This document shows positions 43,234 to 53,018 of a stretch of 53,110 nt of DNA, in pieces. The DNA is from Syntrophaceae bacterium (GTDB taxonomy: Bacteria > Desulfobacterota > Syntrophia > Syntrophales > UBA2185). The position numbers and the translations under genes are program-made. Position 1 is the stretch's first letter. The number at the start of each line of letters is the position of its first letter. Location of the stretch: NCBI GenBank assembly GCA_003153775.1, contig PMBI01000041.1, positions 3,805 to 56,914 of the forward strand, in the 5' to 3' direction. Under the pieces are notes generated by a model. The model was not told the origin of the DNA, did no database searches, and saw only the letters and a list, made by a program, of their open reading frames with translations.

Positions 43234-44631
43234 ATGATTAGAAAAATTAACCACGCCATAGAAGAATATCATCTCCTCGACCCGGGGGAAAAGGTCGTTG
43301 TGGCGGTCTCCGGTGGACCTGATTCCGTTGTCCTGTTGAAAGTACTGGAGATGCTCTCCTCCGAATACGGGCTCACTCTAATTGTTGCGCATCTTAATCA
43401 TGGCCTCAGGGAAAACGCTCCCGCCGAAGAGCGATTCGTACGCAGATTGGCCCAAGACATGGGACTTGTATTTGAAAGTAAATCTGTCGACGCCGGATCG
43501 TTACGCCGGAGAACCGGTAAAGGCATAGAAGATACGAGCCGGGAAGTGAGATACAATTTTCTGAATGACGTTGCCAGGAAACATGGTGCGCGGAAAATTG
43601 CCCTGGGGCATCATAGCAATGATCAGACCGAGACAGTGCTGATGAATTTCTTGAGGGGAAGCGGTCCGACAGGATTAAAGGGCATGCTGCCCGCGAGAGA
43701 TTCAACATATATCAGGCCCCTTCTTGGTGTGACGAGGATTGAAATAATATCGTTTCTCGAACGCCATGGATTGCAGTTTGTCACAGATGCGTCTAATGCC
43801 GATCAGCGTTACCTGCGAAACCGGATAAGGCATACATTGATGCCTCTGCTCACGGCGAGATACAATCCGAAATTGGACGAAAGCATCAATAGTATGGCTG
43901 AGATCATGCGTATGGAAGACGATTATATGGGAGTGGCAACCGCTAATGCGCTGTCCTCATTAGGTGTGGCGCCGGCTGATAGTAAGTTCAAGATTCTTAT
44001 ATGTGACTTCTTAGAATATCACGAAGCTATGCAGAGAAGGATTATGAAACATCTGCTGGAAGGGTTAAGCCCGAATGGCAAGGGTATTGGATTCAAGCAC
44101 ATAAAAGCCGCTCTTGGGCTCTTCCGTTCCGATCACCCGGGTGTGCGCGTGAACCTGCCCTGTAAGATCGAGGCAAGGCGCGAATACGATACTGTTGTCA
44201 TTTCCAGGGAGAAAGCAGGCGAAGAAGGAATTTCGATTAAGGGTTGCGACGATCTCTATTACGAGTTTACCCCTCCGGGTACGGTGAAAATGGCTGAGTT
44301 GGGAAAGAAGATGACATTTGAGCTTGTGGATGGCCCGATTGATGTTAAAACGAACGATCGAGACGTCGTTTTTATGGACTACGGCAGGATATCCCCGCCC
44401 TTGGTCATAAGAGCTGTCAGACCGGGTGACAGGATGCAGCCCCTTGGCATGAAAGGAATGAAGAAAATAAAGTGTGTCATGATTGACGGAAAGATACCAC
44501 TTGTCCATAGGAGAAAAATTCCCCTCGTACTGGATCAGGAAGCAGTGCTCTGGATTGCCGGGCTACGGCTTAGTGAACGTGTTAAGATAACAGAAAAAAC
44601 AAGACAGATACTGAAAGTAGAATTTGTTTGA
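43234..44631 (+). CDS. tilS: tRNA(Ile)-lysidine synthase
   Basis: TilS of 465 residues. The PP-loop VAVSGGPDSVVLL (SGGPDS at 26-31) lies in the N-terminal ATPase domain, with HLNHGLRENAPAEE and ALGHHSNDQTET blocks. The middle TilS domain is followed by a C-terminal substrate-binding domain with VRPGDRMQPLGMKG-type sequence. It converts the wobble C of tRNA-Ile(CAU) to lysidine so that it reads AUA, an essential function. No clear ribosome site precedes ATG 43234. In many bacteria tilS lies directly before ftsH, as here. Confidence 0.95.
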   Translation: MIRKINHAIEEYHLLDPGEKVVVAVSGGPDSVVLLKVLEMLSSEYGLTLIVAHLNHGLRENAPAEERFVRRLAQDMGLVFESKSVDAGSLRRRTGKGIEDTSREVRYNFLNDVARKHGARKIALGHHSNDQTETVLMNFLRGSGPTGLKGMLPARDSTYIRPLLGVTRIEIISFLERHGLQFVTDASNADQRYLRNRIRHTLMPLLTARYNPKLDESINSMAEIMRMEDDYMGVATANALSSLGVAPADSKFKILICDFLEYHEAMQRRIMKHLLEGLSPNGKGIGFKHIKAALGLFRSDHPGVRVNLPCKIEARREYDTVVISREKAGEEGISIKGCDDLYYEFTPPGTVKMAELGKKMTFELVDGPIDVKTNDRDVVFMDYGRISPPLVIRAVRPGDRMQPLGMKGMKKIKCVMIDGKIPLVHRRKIPLVLDQEAVLWIAGLRLSERVKITEKTRQILKVEFV

Positions 44632-44726
44632 AATAATGCCCTTGTTAATGTAATTGTAGTTTAATAACCTGGAAACGGTATTTTATTGTCATTCGCGCAC
44701 ACGCGGGAGGCCACGGGGAGGTAATA

Positions 44727-46559
44727 TTGAATTCATTGCAGAAAAACATAGCGCTCTGGCTCTTTATCAGTCTGGTTTTCGTGCTGCTCTACCATCTTTT
44801 CAATCAGCCGAAGAGCGCACAGGAGAATATCATCTATAGCGATTTTGTCAGCTATGCTGAAAAGGGGCAGATTGTTGAAGTGACCATACAGGGCGAGAGT
44901 ATCTCCGGCAAGCTCAACAGCGGCAAGAACTTCAAGACATATGCGCCGAAAGATGCGGGGCTGCTTCAGATCCTGAAGGATAAGGGTGTACGGATTGCAT
45001 CAAAGCCCGCAGAAGAGTCTCCCTGGTACATGAATGTCCTGATTTCCTGGGTCCCCATGCTGTTGCTCATCGGAGTATGGATATTCTTCATGCGCCAGAT
45101 GCAGGCCGGCGGCGGCAAGGCAATGGCGTTCGGCAAGAGCAAGGCCCGCCTCGTTACCGACAAATCGAAGAAAGTGACCTTTGCCGATGTGGCGGGCATA
45201 GACGAGGCCAAAGCAGAGCTCGAGGAAGTTATTGACTTCCTCAGGGATCCCAAAAAGTTCACACGGCTGGGCGGAAGAATCCCCAAGGGTCTGCTACTCG
45301 TCGGCCAGCCGGGCACGGGGAAGACGCTGCTCGCGAGGGCGATTGCCGGCGAGGCAGAGGTGCCCTTTCTGAGCATAAGCGGCTCTGATTTTGTCGAGAT
45401 GTTCGTCGGAGTAGGCGCTTCGCGTGTACGGGACCTTTTCGATCAGGGCAAGAAGAATGCGCCATGTATAATCTTTATAGATGAGATTGATGCGGTGGGA
45501 AGGCACAGGGGCGCCGGTCTCGGCGGGGGTCATGATGAGAGAGAACAGACCCTGAATCAGCTTCTTGTGGAAATGGACGGGTTTGAATCCAATGAAGGGG
45601 TAATTCTCGTTTCCGCGACGAACCGGCCCGATGTACTTGATCCGGCACTCCTGAGGCCCGGCAGGTTTGACCGGCAGGTTGTCGTTCCGCTTCCCGACGT
45701 CAAAGGGAGGGAAAAGATACTGGAGGTGCATACCAGAAAAACGCCGCTCGCGGAGGACATTGATTTTGCCGTGATAGCAAGAGGGACACCGGGGTTTTCC
45801 GGCGCAGATATAGAAAATCTTGTTAATGAGTCGGTTCTTTATGCTGCGAGATACGGTAAAGATAAGGTGCACATGAGCGACTTCGAGTTTGCCAAAGACA
45901 AGGTCATGATGGGCGCAGAAAGAAAGAGCATGGTGATAAGTATTGAGGAGAGGAAGAACACAGCTTATCACGAATCAGGCCATGCCCTGGTGGCGAGACT
46001 CTTGCCGGGCAGTGATCCCATCCATAAGGTTACAATAATTCCGCGGGGGATGGCGCTGGGCCTTACACAGCAATTACCTGTCGACGAAAAACATACTTAT
46101 CCTAAACAGTATCTCTTGAACAATATAACCATTCTGTTAGGGGGCAGGGCAGCGGAAGAGCTGATATTGAATGAATTTACAACCGGTTCAGGAAACGACA
46201 TCGAGAGGGCGACGAACCTCGCAAGGAAAATGGTCTGTGAATGGGGCATGAGCAACGAAATGGGGCCGCTTAGCTACGGGAAAAAAGAAGAGCAGATATT
46301 TCTCGGTCGTGAATTTGCCACGCATAAGGATTACAGTGAAAAAACAGCTCAGAGGATCGATAAGGAAGTAACGCGCCTGGTCTCGGAGAGCTACGAAAAA
46401 GCAAAGAAGCTGTTATCAGACCACATCGATATTTTGAACAGGATTGCATCGGGGCTTCTCGAGAAAGAGGTATTGAACAGCGTAGAACTCGACGAAATCA
46501 TAGAAATGAAGAAGGAGGATGTGGCGGGCGGCGGTAATACGATACCGAGCGAGCATTAG
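44727..46559 (+). CDS. ftsH: ATP-dependent zinc metalloprotease FtsH
   Basis: Membrane-bound AAA protease of 610 residues. Two membrane helices (about 7-24 and 103-122) flank a small extracytoplasmic domain. The AAA module has Walker A GQPGTGKT at 193-200, Walker [12 protein letters not shown], and [24 protein letters not shown]. The peptidase domain has the zinc motif HESGH at 415-419. It degrades misfolded membrane proteins and regulators as a hexamer. The start is TTG 44727, supported by GGGGAGG 5 bases upstream. Confidence 0.97.
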   Translation: MNSLQKNIALWLFISLVFVLLYHLFNQPKSAQENIIYSDFVSYAEKGQIVEVTIQGESISGKLNSGKNFKTYAPKDAGLLQILKDKGVRIASKPAEESPWYMNVLISWVPMLLLIGVWIFFMRQMQAGGGKAMAFGKSKARLVTDKSKKVTFADVAGIDEAKAELEEVIDFLRDPKKFTRLGGRIPKGLLLVGQPGTGKTLLARAIAGEAEVPFLSISGSDFVEMFVGVGASRVRDLFDQGKKNAPCIIFIDEIDAVGRHRGAGLGGGHDEREQTLNQLLVEMDGFESNEGVILVSATNRPDVLDPALLRPGRFDRQVVVPLPDVKGREKILEVHTRKTPLAEDIDFAVIARGTPGFSGADIENLVNESVLYAARYGKDKVHMSDFEFAKDKVMMGAERKSMVISIEERKNTAYHESGHALVARLLPGSDPIHKVTIIPRGMALGLTQQLPVDEKHTYPKQYLLNNITILLGGRAAEELILNEFTTGSGNDIERATNLARKMVCEWGMSNEMGPLSYGKKEEQIFLGREFATHKDYSEKTAQRIDKEVTRLVSESYEKAKKLLSDHIDILNRIASGLLEKEVLNSVELDEIIEMKKEDVAGGGNTIPSEH

Positions 46560-46594
46560 TCTGCTAAAGCCCCGCTCTCTGTATTTCTTTTACA

Positions 46595-47806
46595 ATGTCA
46601 GATAAGAGTCGTCCCAGATTGCTCCAACTAAGATCGTCATATGAGGCCATTGAGGTCTTAAGGAAGATCGATTGCGATCCCTATGGCATTGACGCAATGC
46701 TGCCGAAGATGGTTCATCATAATATATTACTTGAAGGTATCAAATGTAACGTAGCGAATATTATAAAGCAGGAAATGCTCTCTGTGGGCGGTGATGCCGC
46801 TGTTTCTCGTTCTACGGTATCGTGCAGCGTGAACGAAACGGGTTGTGTCATCATGGGCACTGCGAAGCAGATTCAGCGTTTATCCGATAAGATTTCAATT
46901 CAGCCCCTCGGGTTAAGCATCATATCGAAGGCCGTCAAAGAACTCCTCGCAAATGTTTCGAAAAATATTTTTATCCTCAAAACATGCAGAAGGGAAATTG
47001 TGCTGGGAGAGAAGACTGAGATCATGGGAATACTCAACGTAACTCCCGATTCGTTCTCTGACGGCGGTCTTTTCAAAGATGCGGGTGATGCAGTCGAATA
47101 TGGTTTGAAAATGATGGAAGAGGGCGCTGACATCATAGATGTTGGAGGAGAATCTTCACGTCCCGGTGCGGCACCGGTTTCTCCTGAAGAAGAGATTGCC
47201 AGGGTAATTCCCGTCATAAAGGGACTGGAGAGGTCTATCAAGATTCCAATCTCAGTTGACACGACAAAGGCAGAAGTTGCGAGACTTGCCATAGACAACG
47301 GCGCTGATATTGTTAATGACATAAGCGCCATGACGAATGATTGCAACATGGCGAATACTGTCGCGGAGACGGGCGCCGCAGTTATCCTGATGCACATGCG
47401 TGGAACCCCGGGAAACATGCAGGAAGGGGATCTGTCGTATGAATCTCTCAGGGCGGACATCATCTCGTTTCTGGAAGACAGGATGGAAGAGGGCCAAGGC
47501 GCAGGAATATCCCCCGAGCAAATCATGGTGGACCCGGGCATTGGTTTCGGTAAGACCCAGGAAGACTCGATGAGGCTCATAAAATATCTGTCGGAATTCA
47601 AGGTCCTAGGAAGACCCATTGTGGCGGGGCCTTCCAGGAAGGCCTTCATAAGCAAAATAACCGGCGGCGGGCCGATGGAGCGCATGGAGGGTACAGCGGC
47701 AGCGGTGACAGCAGCCGTCCTGAACGGGACAAACGTAGTGCGGGTGCATGACGTGAAGTGCATGAAAAAAGTGGCCGCAGTGGCTGATGCGATTCTGAGG
47801 GCGTAA
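46595..47806 (+). CDS. folP: Dihydropteroate synthase with N-terminal extension
   Basis: DHPS of 403 residues, longer than the roughly 280 of E. coli FolP. The first 135 residues form an extra domain with MLPKMVHHNILLEGI and MLSVGGDAAVSR, seen in the long DHPS type of deltaproteobacteria and some Firmicutes. The TIM barrel starts at EIMGILNVTPDSFSDGG (142-158), with DVGGESSRPGA, SVDTTKAEVA, MHMRGTP and a final phosphate-binding VAGPSRKAFI. It joins p-aminobenzoate to the pterin in folate synthesis. No ribosome site is evident before ATG 46595. Confidence 0.94.
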   Translation: MSDKSRPRLLQLRSSYEAIEVLRKIDCDPYGIDAMLPKMVHHNILLEGIKCNVANIIKQEMLSVGGDAAVSRSTVSCSVNETGCVIMGTAKQIQRLSDKISIQPLGLSIISKAVKELLANVSKNIFILKTCRREIVLGEKTEIMGILNVTPDSFSDGGLFKDAGDAVEYGLKMMEEGADIIDVGGESSRPGAAPVSPEEEIARVIPVIKGLERSIKIPISVDTTKAEVARLAIDNGADIVNDISAMTNDCNMANTVAETGAAVILMHMRGTPGNMQEGDLSYESLRADIISFLEDRMEEGQGAGISPEQIMVDPGIGFGKTQEDSMRLIKYLSEFKVLGRPIVAGPSRKAFISKITGGGPMERMEGTAAAVTAAVLNGTNVVRVHDVKCMKKVAAVADAILRA

Positions 47807-47846
47807 GCACGAACTTAAGATTACAGGTATATCTGATAAGTAACCG

Positions 47847-48227
47847 ATGATGATTCACGGAATAGGGACAGATCTTGTAGAGGTTTCGAGGATTGAAAGA
47901 ATTCTCAAGAAATGGGGAGACCGGTTCCTATACAGGGTTTATGCCGATGACGAAATCGAATATTGCAGGAATAAGGCATTTCCGGCAATGCATTTTGCAG
48001 CAAGGTTTGCGGCAAAGGAATCCTTTTTGAAGTCCCTTGGTATCGGACTGGGCATGGGGGTCAAGTTAAGAGAAATTGAAGTGAGGAACAATGAGCTGGG
48101 AAATCCGGTACTGAAAATGAATGAAGAAATAAGCAATATCCTCGAGAGCTTCGGCGTGAAGGCCATCCATGTCAGCATGACGCATACGAGGGAGCAAGCA
48201 CACGCAATTGTAGTTCTTGAAAAGTGA
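47847..48227 (+). CDS. acpS: Holo-[acyl-carrier-protein] synthase
   Basis: AcpS of 126 residues, usual length. The N-terminal GIGTDLVEVSRIER supplies the Mg2+-binding Asp, and ARFAAKESFLKSLG carries the conserved Glu and Lys. VSMTHTREQAHAIVVLE closes the fold. It transfers 4'-phosphopantetheine from CoA to acyl carrier protein, linking it to the CoA precursor genes upstream. Two ATG codons are adjacent (47847 and 47850); the ribosome site is weak. Confidence 0.95.
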   Translation: MMIHGIGTDLVEVSRIERILKKWGDRFLYRVYADDEIEYCRNKAFPAMHFAARFAAKESFLKSLGIGLGMGVKLREIEVRNNELGNPVLKMNEEISNILESFGVKAIHVSMTHTREQAHAIVVLEK

Positions 48228-48316
48228 GGAAGCCTGCGGGGACCGGGACTTGTCGTGAAACGATGTGTTTATGACGGGTGAGATAAGAGACAGGTTCAGG
48301 CCCGAGGAAAACAATT

Positions 48317-48835
48317 ATGTCAAGTGTTGAAAATGCCATGAGTGAGCCTGCCTCCAACCTGACGGTTACCTCTCGGAATCCCGAGGAAACTTTTCGTATA
48401 GGCAGGATTATTGGACGGAATCTGATCGAAAGGGATGTAGTTGCCCTTGTTGGCGAATTGGGCGCAGGAAAGACTTGCCTCACTCAGGGCATCGCGAGAG
48501 GTCTTGGGGTGCCGGATGAGTATCAGATAACCAGCCCGTCGTTTACATTGATAAACGAATACCAGGGAAGAATGATGCTGTATCATTTTGATCTGTACCG
48601 ATTAGCGCGAGCCTCAGAGATGGATGACATGGGATATGAGGAGTATATTTTTGGACGTGGCGCGACTGTTATCGAATGGGCTGACAGAGCGACAGGCATT
48701 CTGCCCGATGAAACGTTGTTTGTCTCGATAAATTACACTGATGAGGGCGATGAGAATGAGCGTGACATAATCATATCCGGACAAGAGAAGAAAATAGCCA
48801 TAATTTCGGACGAATTGGGAAATGGAGGTTCTTAG
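48317..48835 (+). CDS. tsaE: tRNA threonylcarbamoyladenosine biosynthesis ATPase TsaE
   Basis: Small P-loop ATPase of 172 residues. ALVGELGAGKTCLTQGIARGLG is the Walker A region, TSPSFTLINEY the switch region, and YHFDLYRL and VIEWADR are further family motifs. With TsaB, TsaC and TsaD it makes the t6A modification at position 37 of ANN-reading tRNAs. ATG 48317 has GAGGA 8 bases upstream. It sits 3 bp before lysC. The 89-bp gap from acpS holds the position where many relatives have the NAD(P)H-hydrate epimerase gene. Confidence 0.93.
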   Translation: MSSVENAMSEPASNLTVTSRNPEETFRIGRIIGRNLIERDVVALVGELGAGKTCLTQGIARGLGVPDEYQITSPSFTLINEYQGRMMLYHFDLYRLARASEMDDMGYEEYIFGRGATVIEWADRATGILPDETLFVSINYTDEGDENERDIIISGQEKKIAIISDELGNGGS

Positions 48836-48838
48836 GGG

Positions 48839-50056
48839 ATGGCCCTCGTTGTGCAAAAATACGGAGGCACTTCAGTTGCGGATATTGGCAAGATGGAGAA
48901 TGTGGCCAGGCGCGTATTGAAGTCAAAAGAAGCAGGAAATGATATTATTGTTGTGCTTTCGGCCATGGCTGGTGAGACAGACAGACTGATACAACTGGCT
49001 CATAAGGCCGCTGAAGAGCCCGATGAAAGGGAGTATGACGCCCTTATCTCCACAGGTGAGCAGTTGACTGTAACGCTTCTCTCCCTAATTCTGAACAGAA
49101 TGGGCTTCCGCGCCAAATCTTTGCTGGGATATCAGGTAAAGATTGTCACCGACAAATCCTATACAAAGGCAAGAATCTTCCGCATCGACACAAAGAGGAT
49201 AGACGAGGAACTGAAAAAGGGAACTATTGTTGTTGTGGCCGGCTTTCAGGGTGTGGATAAGGACGGCAATATCACAACCCTCGGGAGAGGCGGTTCCGAT
49301 ACCAGCGCTGTTGCCTTGGCAGCAGCCATGAAAGCGGATGTATGCGAAATTTACACTGATGTTGACGGCGTTTATACTGCGGATCCGAGCATATGCAGAA
49401 AGGCACGGAGGTTGAACAGAATCTCGTATGATGAAATGCTTGAACTCGCAAGGGCGGGAGCTAAGGTACTTCAACCCCGTTCCGTGGAACTCGCAAAGAA
49501 ATACGAGGTGCCGGTCTACGTAAGGTCATCATTTACTGATGAAGGGGGCACACTGGTGACGAAGGAGGATGTGGAGATGGAGAAGGAGGTGGTGTGTGGG
49601 GTAACTTATGACCGTGATCAGGCGAAGATTACAGTGGTTCGCGTTCCTGACCGGCCTGGCATTGCGGCAGGGCTGTTTACCCCGCTTGCGCAGCATAATA
49701 TCATGGTCGACATGATTATACAGAACGCGAGCCTGGAGGGCTACACGGACTTGACATTCACTGTCTCGCGCAAGGAAATAAAGAAGGCTCACGAACTGGT
49801 CGAAGAAGTGGCAAGAGAAATAGGCGCAGCGAGAGTAGAGGTTGATGCGGATGTTTCGAAGATATCCATCATTGGTGTGGGGATGATCAGTCATTCGGGC
49901 GTGGCCGCAAAGATGTTCTCATCCTTAGCCAAGGAAGGCGTGAATATATTGATGATCAGTACTTCTGAGATCAAGATTTCGTGCGTCATACAGGCAAAAT
50001 ATACGGAACTTGCCGTATCCGCCCTGCATGATGCATTCGAATTAGATAAGGGATGA
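48839..50056 (+). CDS. lysC: Aspartate kinase
   Basis: Aspartokinase of 405 residues, standard for the single-function form. [13 protein letters not shown] begins the kinase domain, [26 protein letters not shown] forms the ATP/aspartate site (first 20 residues diagnostic), and [14 protein letters not shown] and [12 protein letters not shown] complete it. Two ACT domains at the C-terminus (about 260-405; [14 protein letters not shown] and [17 protein letters not shown]) are where lysine or threonine inhibit related enzymes. It makes aspartyl phosphate for lysine, threonine and methionine synthesis. GGAGG lies 10 bases before ATG 48839. Confidence 0.96.
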   Translation: MALVVQKYGGTSVADIGKMENVARRVLKSKEAGNDIIVVLSAMAGETDRLIQLAHKAAEEPDEREYDALISTGEQLTVTLLSLILNRMGFRAKSLLGYQVKIVTDKSYTKARIFRIDTKRIDEELKKGTIVVVAGFQGVDKDGNITTLGRGGSDTSAVALAAAMKADVCEIYTDVDGVYTADPSICRKARRLNRISYDEMLELARAGAKVLQPRSVELAKKYEVPVYVRSSFTDEGGTLVTKEDVEMEKEVVCGVTYDRDQAKITVVRVPDRPGIAAGLFTPLAQHNIMVDMIIQNASLEGYTDLTFTVSRKEIKKAHELVEEVAREIGAARVEVDADVSKISIIGVGMISHSGVAAKMFSSLAKEGVNILMISTSEIKISCVIQAKYTELAVSALHDAFELDKG

Positions 50057-50127
50057 GTTCTTCGAAGATAGAGTGAACAGTCACAATAGCCGTTTTGCGA
50101 TACTGCAGAATCTATTAAAAGACGAAT

Positions 50128-50712
50128 ATGCAGAGTACCGAAGGACAGCGTGACGGAGCCATCGTTATAGTTGTTATTGCGGTAATTTTTTTAACAATTT
50201 CCTATCTCTCTTCACAATTTCCGCCTCAAGTAAACAATATTCCCTTTGGCGATAAGAGCTCTGGCCCTGTAATCGCCGAGATCAGCGGCACTGCGGGCTT
50301 CAATGGTATCTTTTATCTACCCGTGAAAGCAAGAGTATGTGATATCGTGGCGGCTGCCGGCATCGGAAATACCGAAGCGTTTGATGAGAATACGCTGAAT
50401 CGGCGGCTTTCCACAGGGGAGGCCGTTGTCATTGAATCGTATGGACGCTTGAGAATACAGCAAATGAATAATGAAAATAAGGTGGCCCTCGGCATTCCGA
50501 TTGACATCAATAAGGCCAGCCTATATGACCTTACGCTGATTAACGGCATCGGCGAGGAGACTGCATGGCAGATCCTTCAATTCAGAGAAAAGTCGGGAAG
50601 GTTCGAGAGAGTTGAGGACCTGATGAAGATTCACGGTATCAAAGATAAGAAATTCCAAAAGCTCAAGGGCTATTTCTGCACGGATGATGTGCCTCAAAAA
50701 CACGAGCATTAA
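50128..50712 (+). CDS. Membrane-anchored SLBB/helix-hairpin-helix protein, ComEA-like
   Basis: Protein of 194 residues with one N-terminal membrane helix (about 10-27), an SLBB-like beta-grasp region (about 45-110, with ARVCDIVAAAGIGNTEAF) and a C-terminal helix-hairpin-helix pair (DINKASLYDLTLINGIGEET... and FERVEDLMKIHGIKDKKFQKL). That layout matches ComEA, the DNA receptor of natural transformation, though SLBB/HhH proteins also occur without competence genes. ATG 50128 has no strong ribosome site. It follows lysC by 71 bp. No other competence gene is in the window. Confidence 0.85.
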   Translation: MQSTEGQRDGAIVIVVIAVIFLTISYLSSQFPPQVNNIPFGDKSSGPVIAEISGTAGFNGIFYLPVKARVCDIVAAAGIGNTEAFDENTLNRRLSTGEAVVIESYGRLRIQQMNNENKVALGIPIDINKASLYDLTLINGIGEETAWQILQFREKSGRFERVEDLMKIHGIKDKKFQKLKGYFCTDDVPQKHEH

Positions 50713-50727
50713 AGAGATGGAGTTTCA

Positions 50728-51303
50728 TTATCTGAATCTATCGAGATAACTGAGGACCCTCTGTATATATACTTGCGTTTCGCGATAGGGCGGGACGCCC
50801 CTGTGCCTGATTACGGCATTCTCGCCTGCATTATAGGCTGCCAGGGCTAAGGGAAGATTCCCGTTGAAATAATTCAAGAGATACCGCAGGTATTTTACGC
50901 CGCCTTCAATATTATTTTCCGGGTGGAAGGAATCCTGCACTTGCAATGACGAGGCGGTTGCCGGCATCAATTGCATCAGTCCCCTTGCCCCTTTTGGAGA
51001 TACAGCACGATGGTTGAAATTTGATTCTGCTTTTATGATAGCTTTAATCAAGGCGGGTTCTATTTTGTGTTTTTCCGATGCCTTGATAATCAAGTCATCA
51101 TATTGTGAGATATTATCGCCCAGCTTCCTGTCGAGAAGAACTCGCTTCTCCCTCATGATAAGAACATATTTGACGCCGCTTTCGGTAGGCACATTTGTGA
51201 GATGGATGACCCCCTGTGTATCTTCATACTTGTATATATCCGCACAAGCCGGTGAGGCGATGCTTAAAGTGATTAGTAATGTAACGAGGACAAATAACCG
51301 CAC
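50728..51303 (-). CDS. Lytic transglycosylase (SLT domain) with N-terminal DUF4124-like segment
   Basis: Exported protein of 191 residues. A signal peptide (LFVLVTLLITLSIASPACA) is followed by a DUF4124-type region (YKYEDTQGVIHLTNVPT) and an SLT domain from about 75. The catalytic Glu lies in IKAESNFNHRAVS; then GARGLMQLMPATA and LPLALAAYNAGENAV, all typical of Slt70/MltC-like enzymes that cleave peptidoglycan glycan strands. The start is GTG 51303 with GAGG 5 bases upstream. A good promoter lies about 60 bp further up. Confidence 0.93.
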   Translation of the reverse strand: MRLFVLVTLLITLSIASPACADIYKYEDTQGVIHLTNVPTESGVKYVLIMREKRVLLDRKLGDNISQYDDLIIKASEKHKIEPALIKAIIKAESNFNHRAVSPKGARGLMQLMPATASSLQVQDSFHPENNIEGGVKYLRYLLNYFNGNLPLALAAYNAGENAVIRHRGVPPYRETQVYIQRVLSYLDRFR

Positions 51304-51362
51304 GGTAACCTCAGCTTTAGTCGTCTTGGTTCAAGATAAATTCTAATGCCGCCATCTGCATT

Positions 51363-51391
51363 AGCATAAAACTACTACATAGCCATCTCAA
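51363..51391 (-). promoter_or_regulatory. Promoter of the lytic transglycosylase gene
   Basis: On the minus strand TTGAGA (51391-51386), 17 bases, TATGCT (51368-51363), leaving about 50 bases of leader. Confidence 0.5.
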
Positions 51392-51444
51392 TTTCAAGAA
51401 CTTTGTGCAATTGGCAAAAGCGAAGATACTCGCTTTCATAGTCC

Positions 51445-51473
51445 TTGACAGAGTCATGGCATGGTGTTAGTAA
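51445..51473 (+). promoter_or_regulatory. Promoter of tRNA-Pro
   Basis: TTGACA (51445-51450), 17 bases, TAGTAA (51468-51473), ending 26 bases before the tRNA. Confidence 0.5.
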
Positions 51474-51499
51474 GGGTACAAATATCGTTCATTAAATGT

Positions 51500-51576
<77 letters not shown>

Positions 51577-51672
51577 TATGAAGCAATCGTCTTTCTTATT
51601 GAAAAACTTTAGCGGAGGATTGAAAATAGGCTGTCTTAGATCTATTCTTCTTGTCTCATTCTGTCCTAATCA

Positions 51673-52371
51673 ATGCTGCAAGTAAAACAATTCCGATATC
51701 ATCTTGATAATTTAGGTTATCTTCTTTACGGTGAGAAATATGCTATGGCCGTTGATGGGGGAGCGTTTGACGAGATATTGTCTTTTGCCGAGGGCCATCG
51801 CCTAAATCTGATTTTAGTCGCAAATACACACGAACACGTGGATCATACGAGTGGCAATGCCTACCTTCTTAAAGGATCAGCTGCCCGACTCATGCGCCGC
51901 GAAGACATACATACGAATGAAATTGAATTGGAAGGCCAGAAAATCAGAATCTATGACACCCCAGGACATACTATCGATTCCCTTTGTTTTCATATTGATA
52001 ACGTCTTAATTACCGGAGACACCCTCTTCAATGGGACTATCGGTAATTGCTTCTCAGGCGATTTGAAAGGTTTCTATCAGTCCATCAAGAAGATTATGTC
52101 CCTGTCTGGAAGCACGGTCATTTACGCAGGCCATGACTATGTGCATGAAGCGATGGGCTTTGCAAGGAGACTTGAACCGGGGAACGAGTATATAGAAACA
52201 TTTTTGGAGAATTATAAGCCCGACCATGTTTTTTCCCGATTGACGGATGAGCTTAGAGTCAATCCTTATCTTCGTTTCAATGAACCTGGTATCATTGATA
52301 TCTTGAAGAAGAACGGCCTACCCGCGAATACGGAGTGGCAAAGATGGCAATCTTTAATGACGATAGATTAG
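51673..52371 (+). CDS. MBL-fold metallo-hydrolase (glyoxalase II-like)
   Basis: Metallo-beta-lactamase-fold hydrolase of 232 residues. Metal ligands are in NTHEHVDHTSGN (THxHxDH), DTPGHTIDSLCF (third His), TGDTLFNGTIGN (bridging Asp) and YAGHDYVHEAM (last His). The layout is that of hydroxyacylglutathione hydrolase, which splits S-lactoylglutathione and similar thioesters; persulfide dioxygenases share the fold. No glutathione gene is nearby, so the substrate is open. ATG 51673 has no ribosome site, but conserved sequence begins there. Confidence 0.88.
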   Translation: MLQVKQFRYHLDNLGYLLYGEKYAMAVDGGAFDEILSFAEGHRLNLILVANTHEHVDHTSGNAYLLKGSAARLMRREDIHTNEIELEGQKIRIYDTPGHTIDSLCFHIDNVLITGDTLFNGTIGNCFSGDLKGFYQSIKKIMSLSGSTVIYAGHDYVHEAMGFARRLEPGNEYIETFLENYKPDHVFSRLTDELRVNPYLRFNEPGIIDILKKNGLPANTEWQRWQSLMTID

Positions 52372-52418
52372 AGAGAGGGGAGGAAGGAAGGCACCAAACC
52401 GCTATCCTTGGCGCAATG

Positions 52419-52856
52419 TCAGGCGATAGGACTTATCATATTCACAGGATTGTATGATTCTTTTGGCTGTGCGAGATTTAGAAGTTTCATATCGCTTTCT
52501 TTGTTGATGTACTCGCAGCCGGCGAAGAGATGTTCGGCACGTTCGTTATCGAGGAACTGATATAATCCCTTTATCGACGCATGTGCCTTTTCGAAATTAA
52601 GTACACCCATCGTGTCGGTAAGACGCGAGCCGATTCCGAAGGCACAGACTACTCCGTCTATACGAATGAGAATCCCCTTAACCTCCAATGCGTCAATATT
52701 CTTAAGGGCATTCATTGTTGCCATTTTTTCGCAGGCGAGACTCTCACCGTTGTCTACATGGCATTTTCGCGGTTCACACCACACTTGAAGGAAATTGACG
52801 CATTCCCCGTTGTTGCCGCCATATATCGATTCTATGTCCACTTTGCATCTGGTCAA
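52419..52856 (-). pseudogene. Truncated DUF2156 (LPG_synthase_C-like) gene remnant
   Basis: Only 145 codons from TTG 52856, with a stop (TGA) 27 bases further up in the same frame. The remaining sequence looks like the C-terminal half of DUF2156 proteins: LQVWCEPRKC, ESLACEKMATMNAL, ILIRIDGVVCAFGIGSRLTD, GVLNFEKAHASIKGLYQFL, then YINKESDMKLLNLAQPKESYNPVNMI. Full-length members have about 290 residues and belong to the GNAT-like fold related to aminoacyl-phosphatidylglycerol synthases. The N-terminal half is not visible in any frame upstream, where a tRNA gene begins on the other strand. It is therefore probably a decayed gene, although a short functional form cannot be excluded. Confidence 0.65.
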
Positions 52857-52981
52857 GGTATCTGCCTCGAATATCGTGAAAAGTCAACAGATGACGCGGG
52901 AATCGCGCAAGAAGTATGCTGATGGCTAATTGGCGCACTTTGTGCACATCAAATCGGAGAAGCTCCAGTAAATAATAGCCG

Positions 52982-53010
52982 TTGACAATCCCAGATCTAA
53001 TGAATATATA
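52982..53010 (+). promoter_or_regulatory. Strong promoter of tRNA-Leu(UAG)
   Basis: TTGACA (52982-52987), exactly 17 bases, TATATA (53005-53010). Transcription would begin about 2 bases before the mature tRNA. Confidence 0.7.
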
Positions 53011-53018
53011 GTCAATGA

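Noticed and set aside
46900-47763. 287-codon minus-strand frame inside folP
   Set aside because: Antisense to a complete dihydropteroate synthase; no motif and no ribosome site.
48271-48330. 19-codon ORF overlapping the start of tsaE
   Set aside because: Considered as a relic of the gene often found between acpS and tsaE, but it is too short, has no ribosome site and no recognisable motif.
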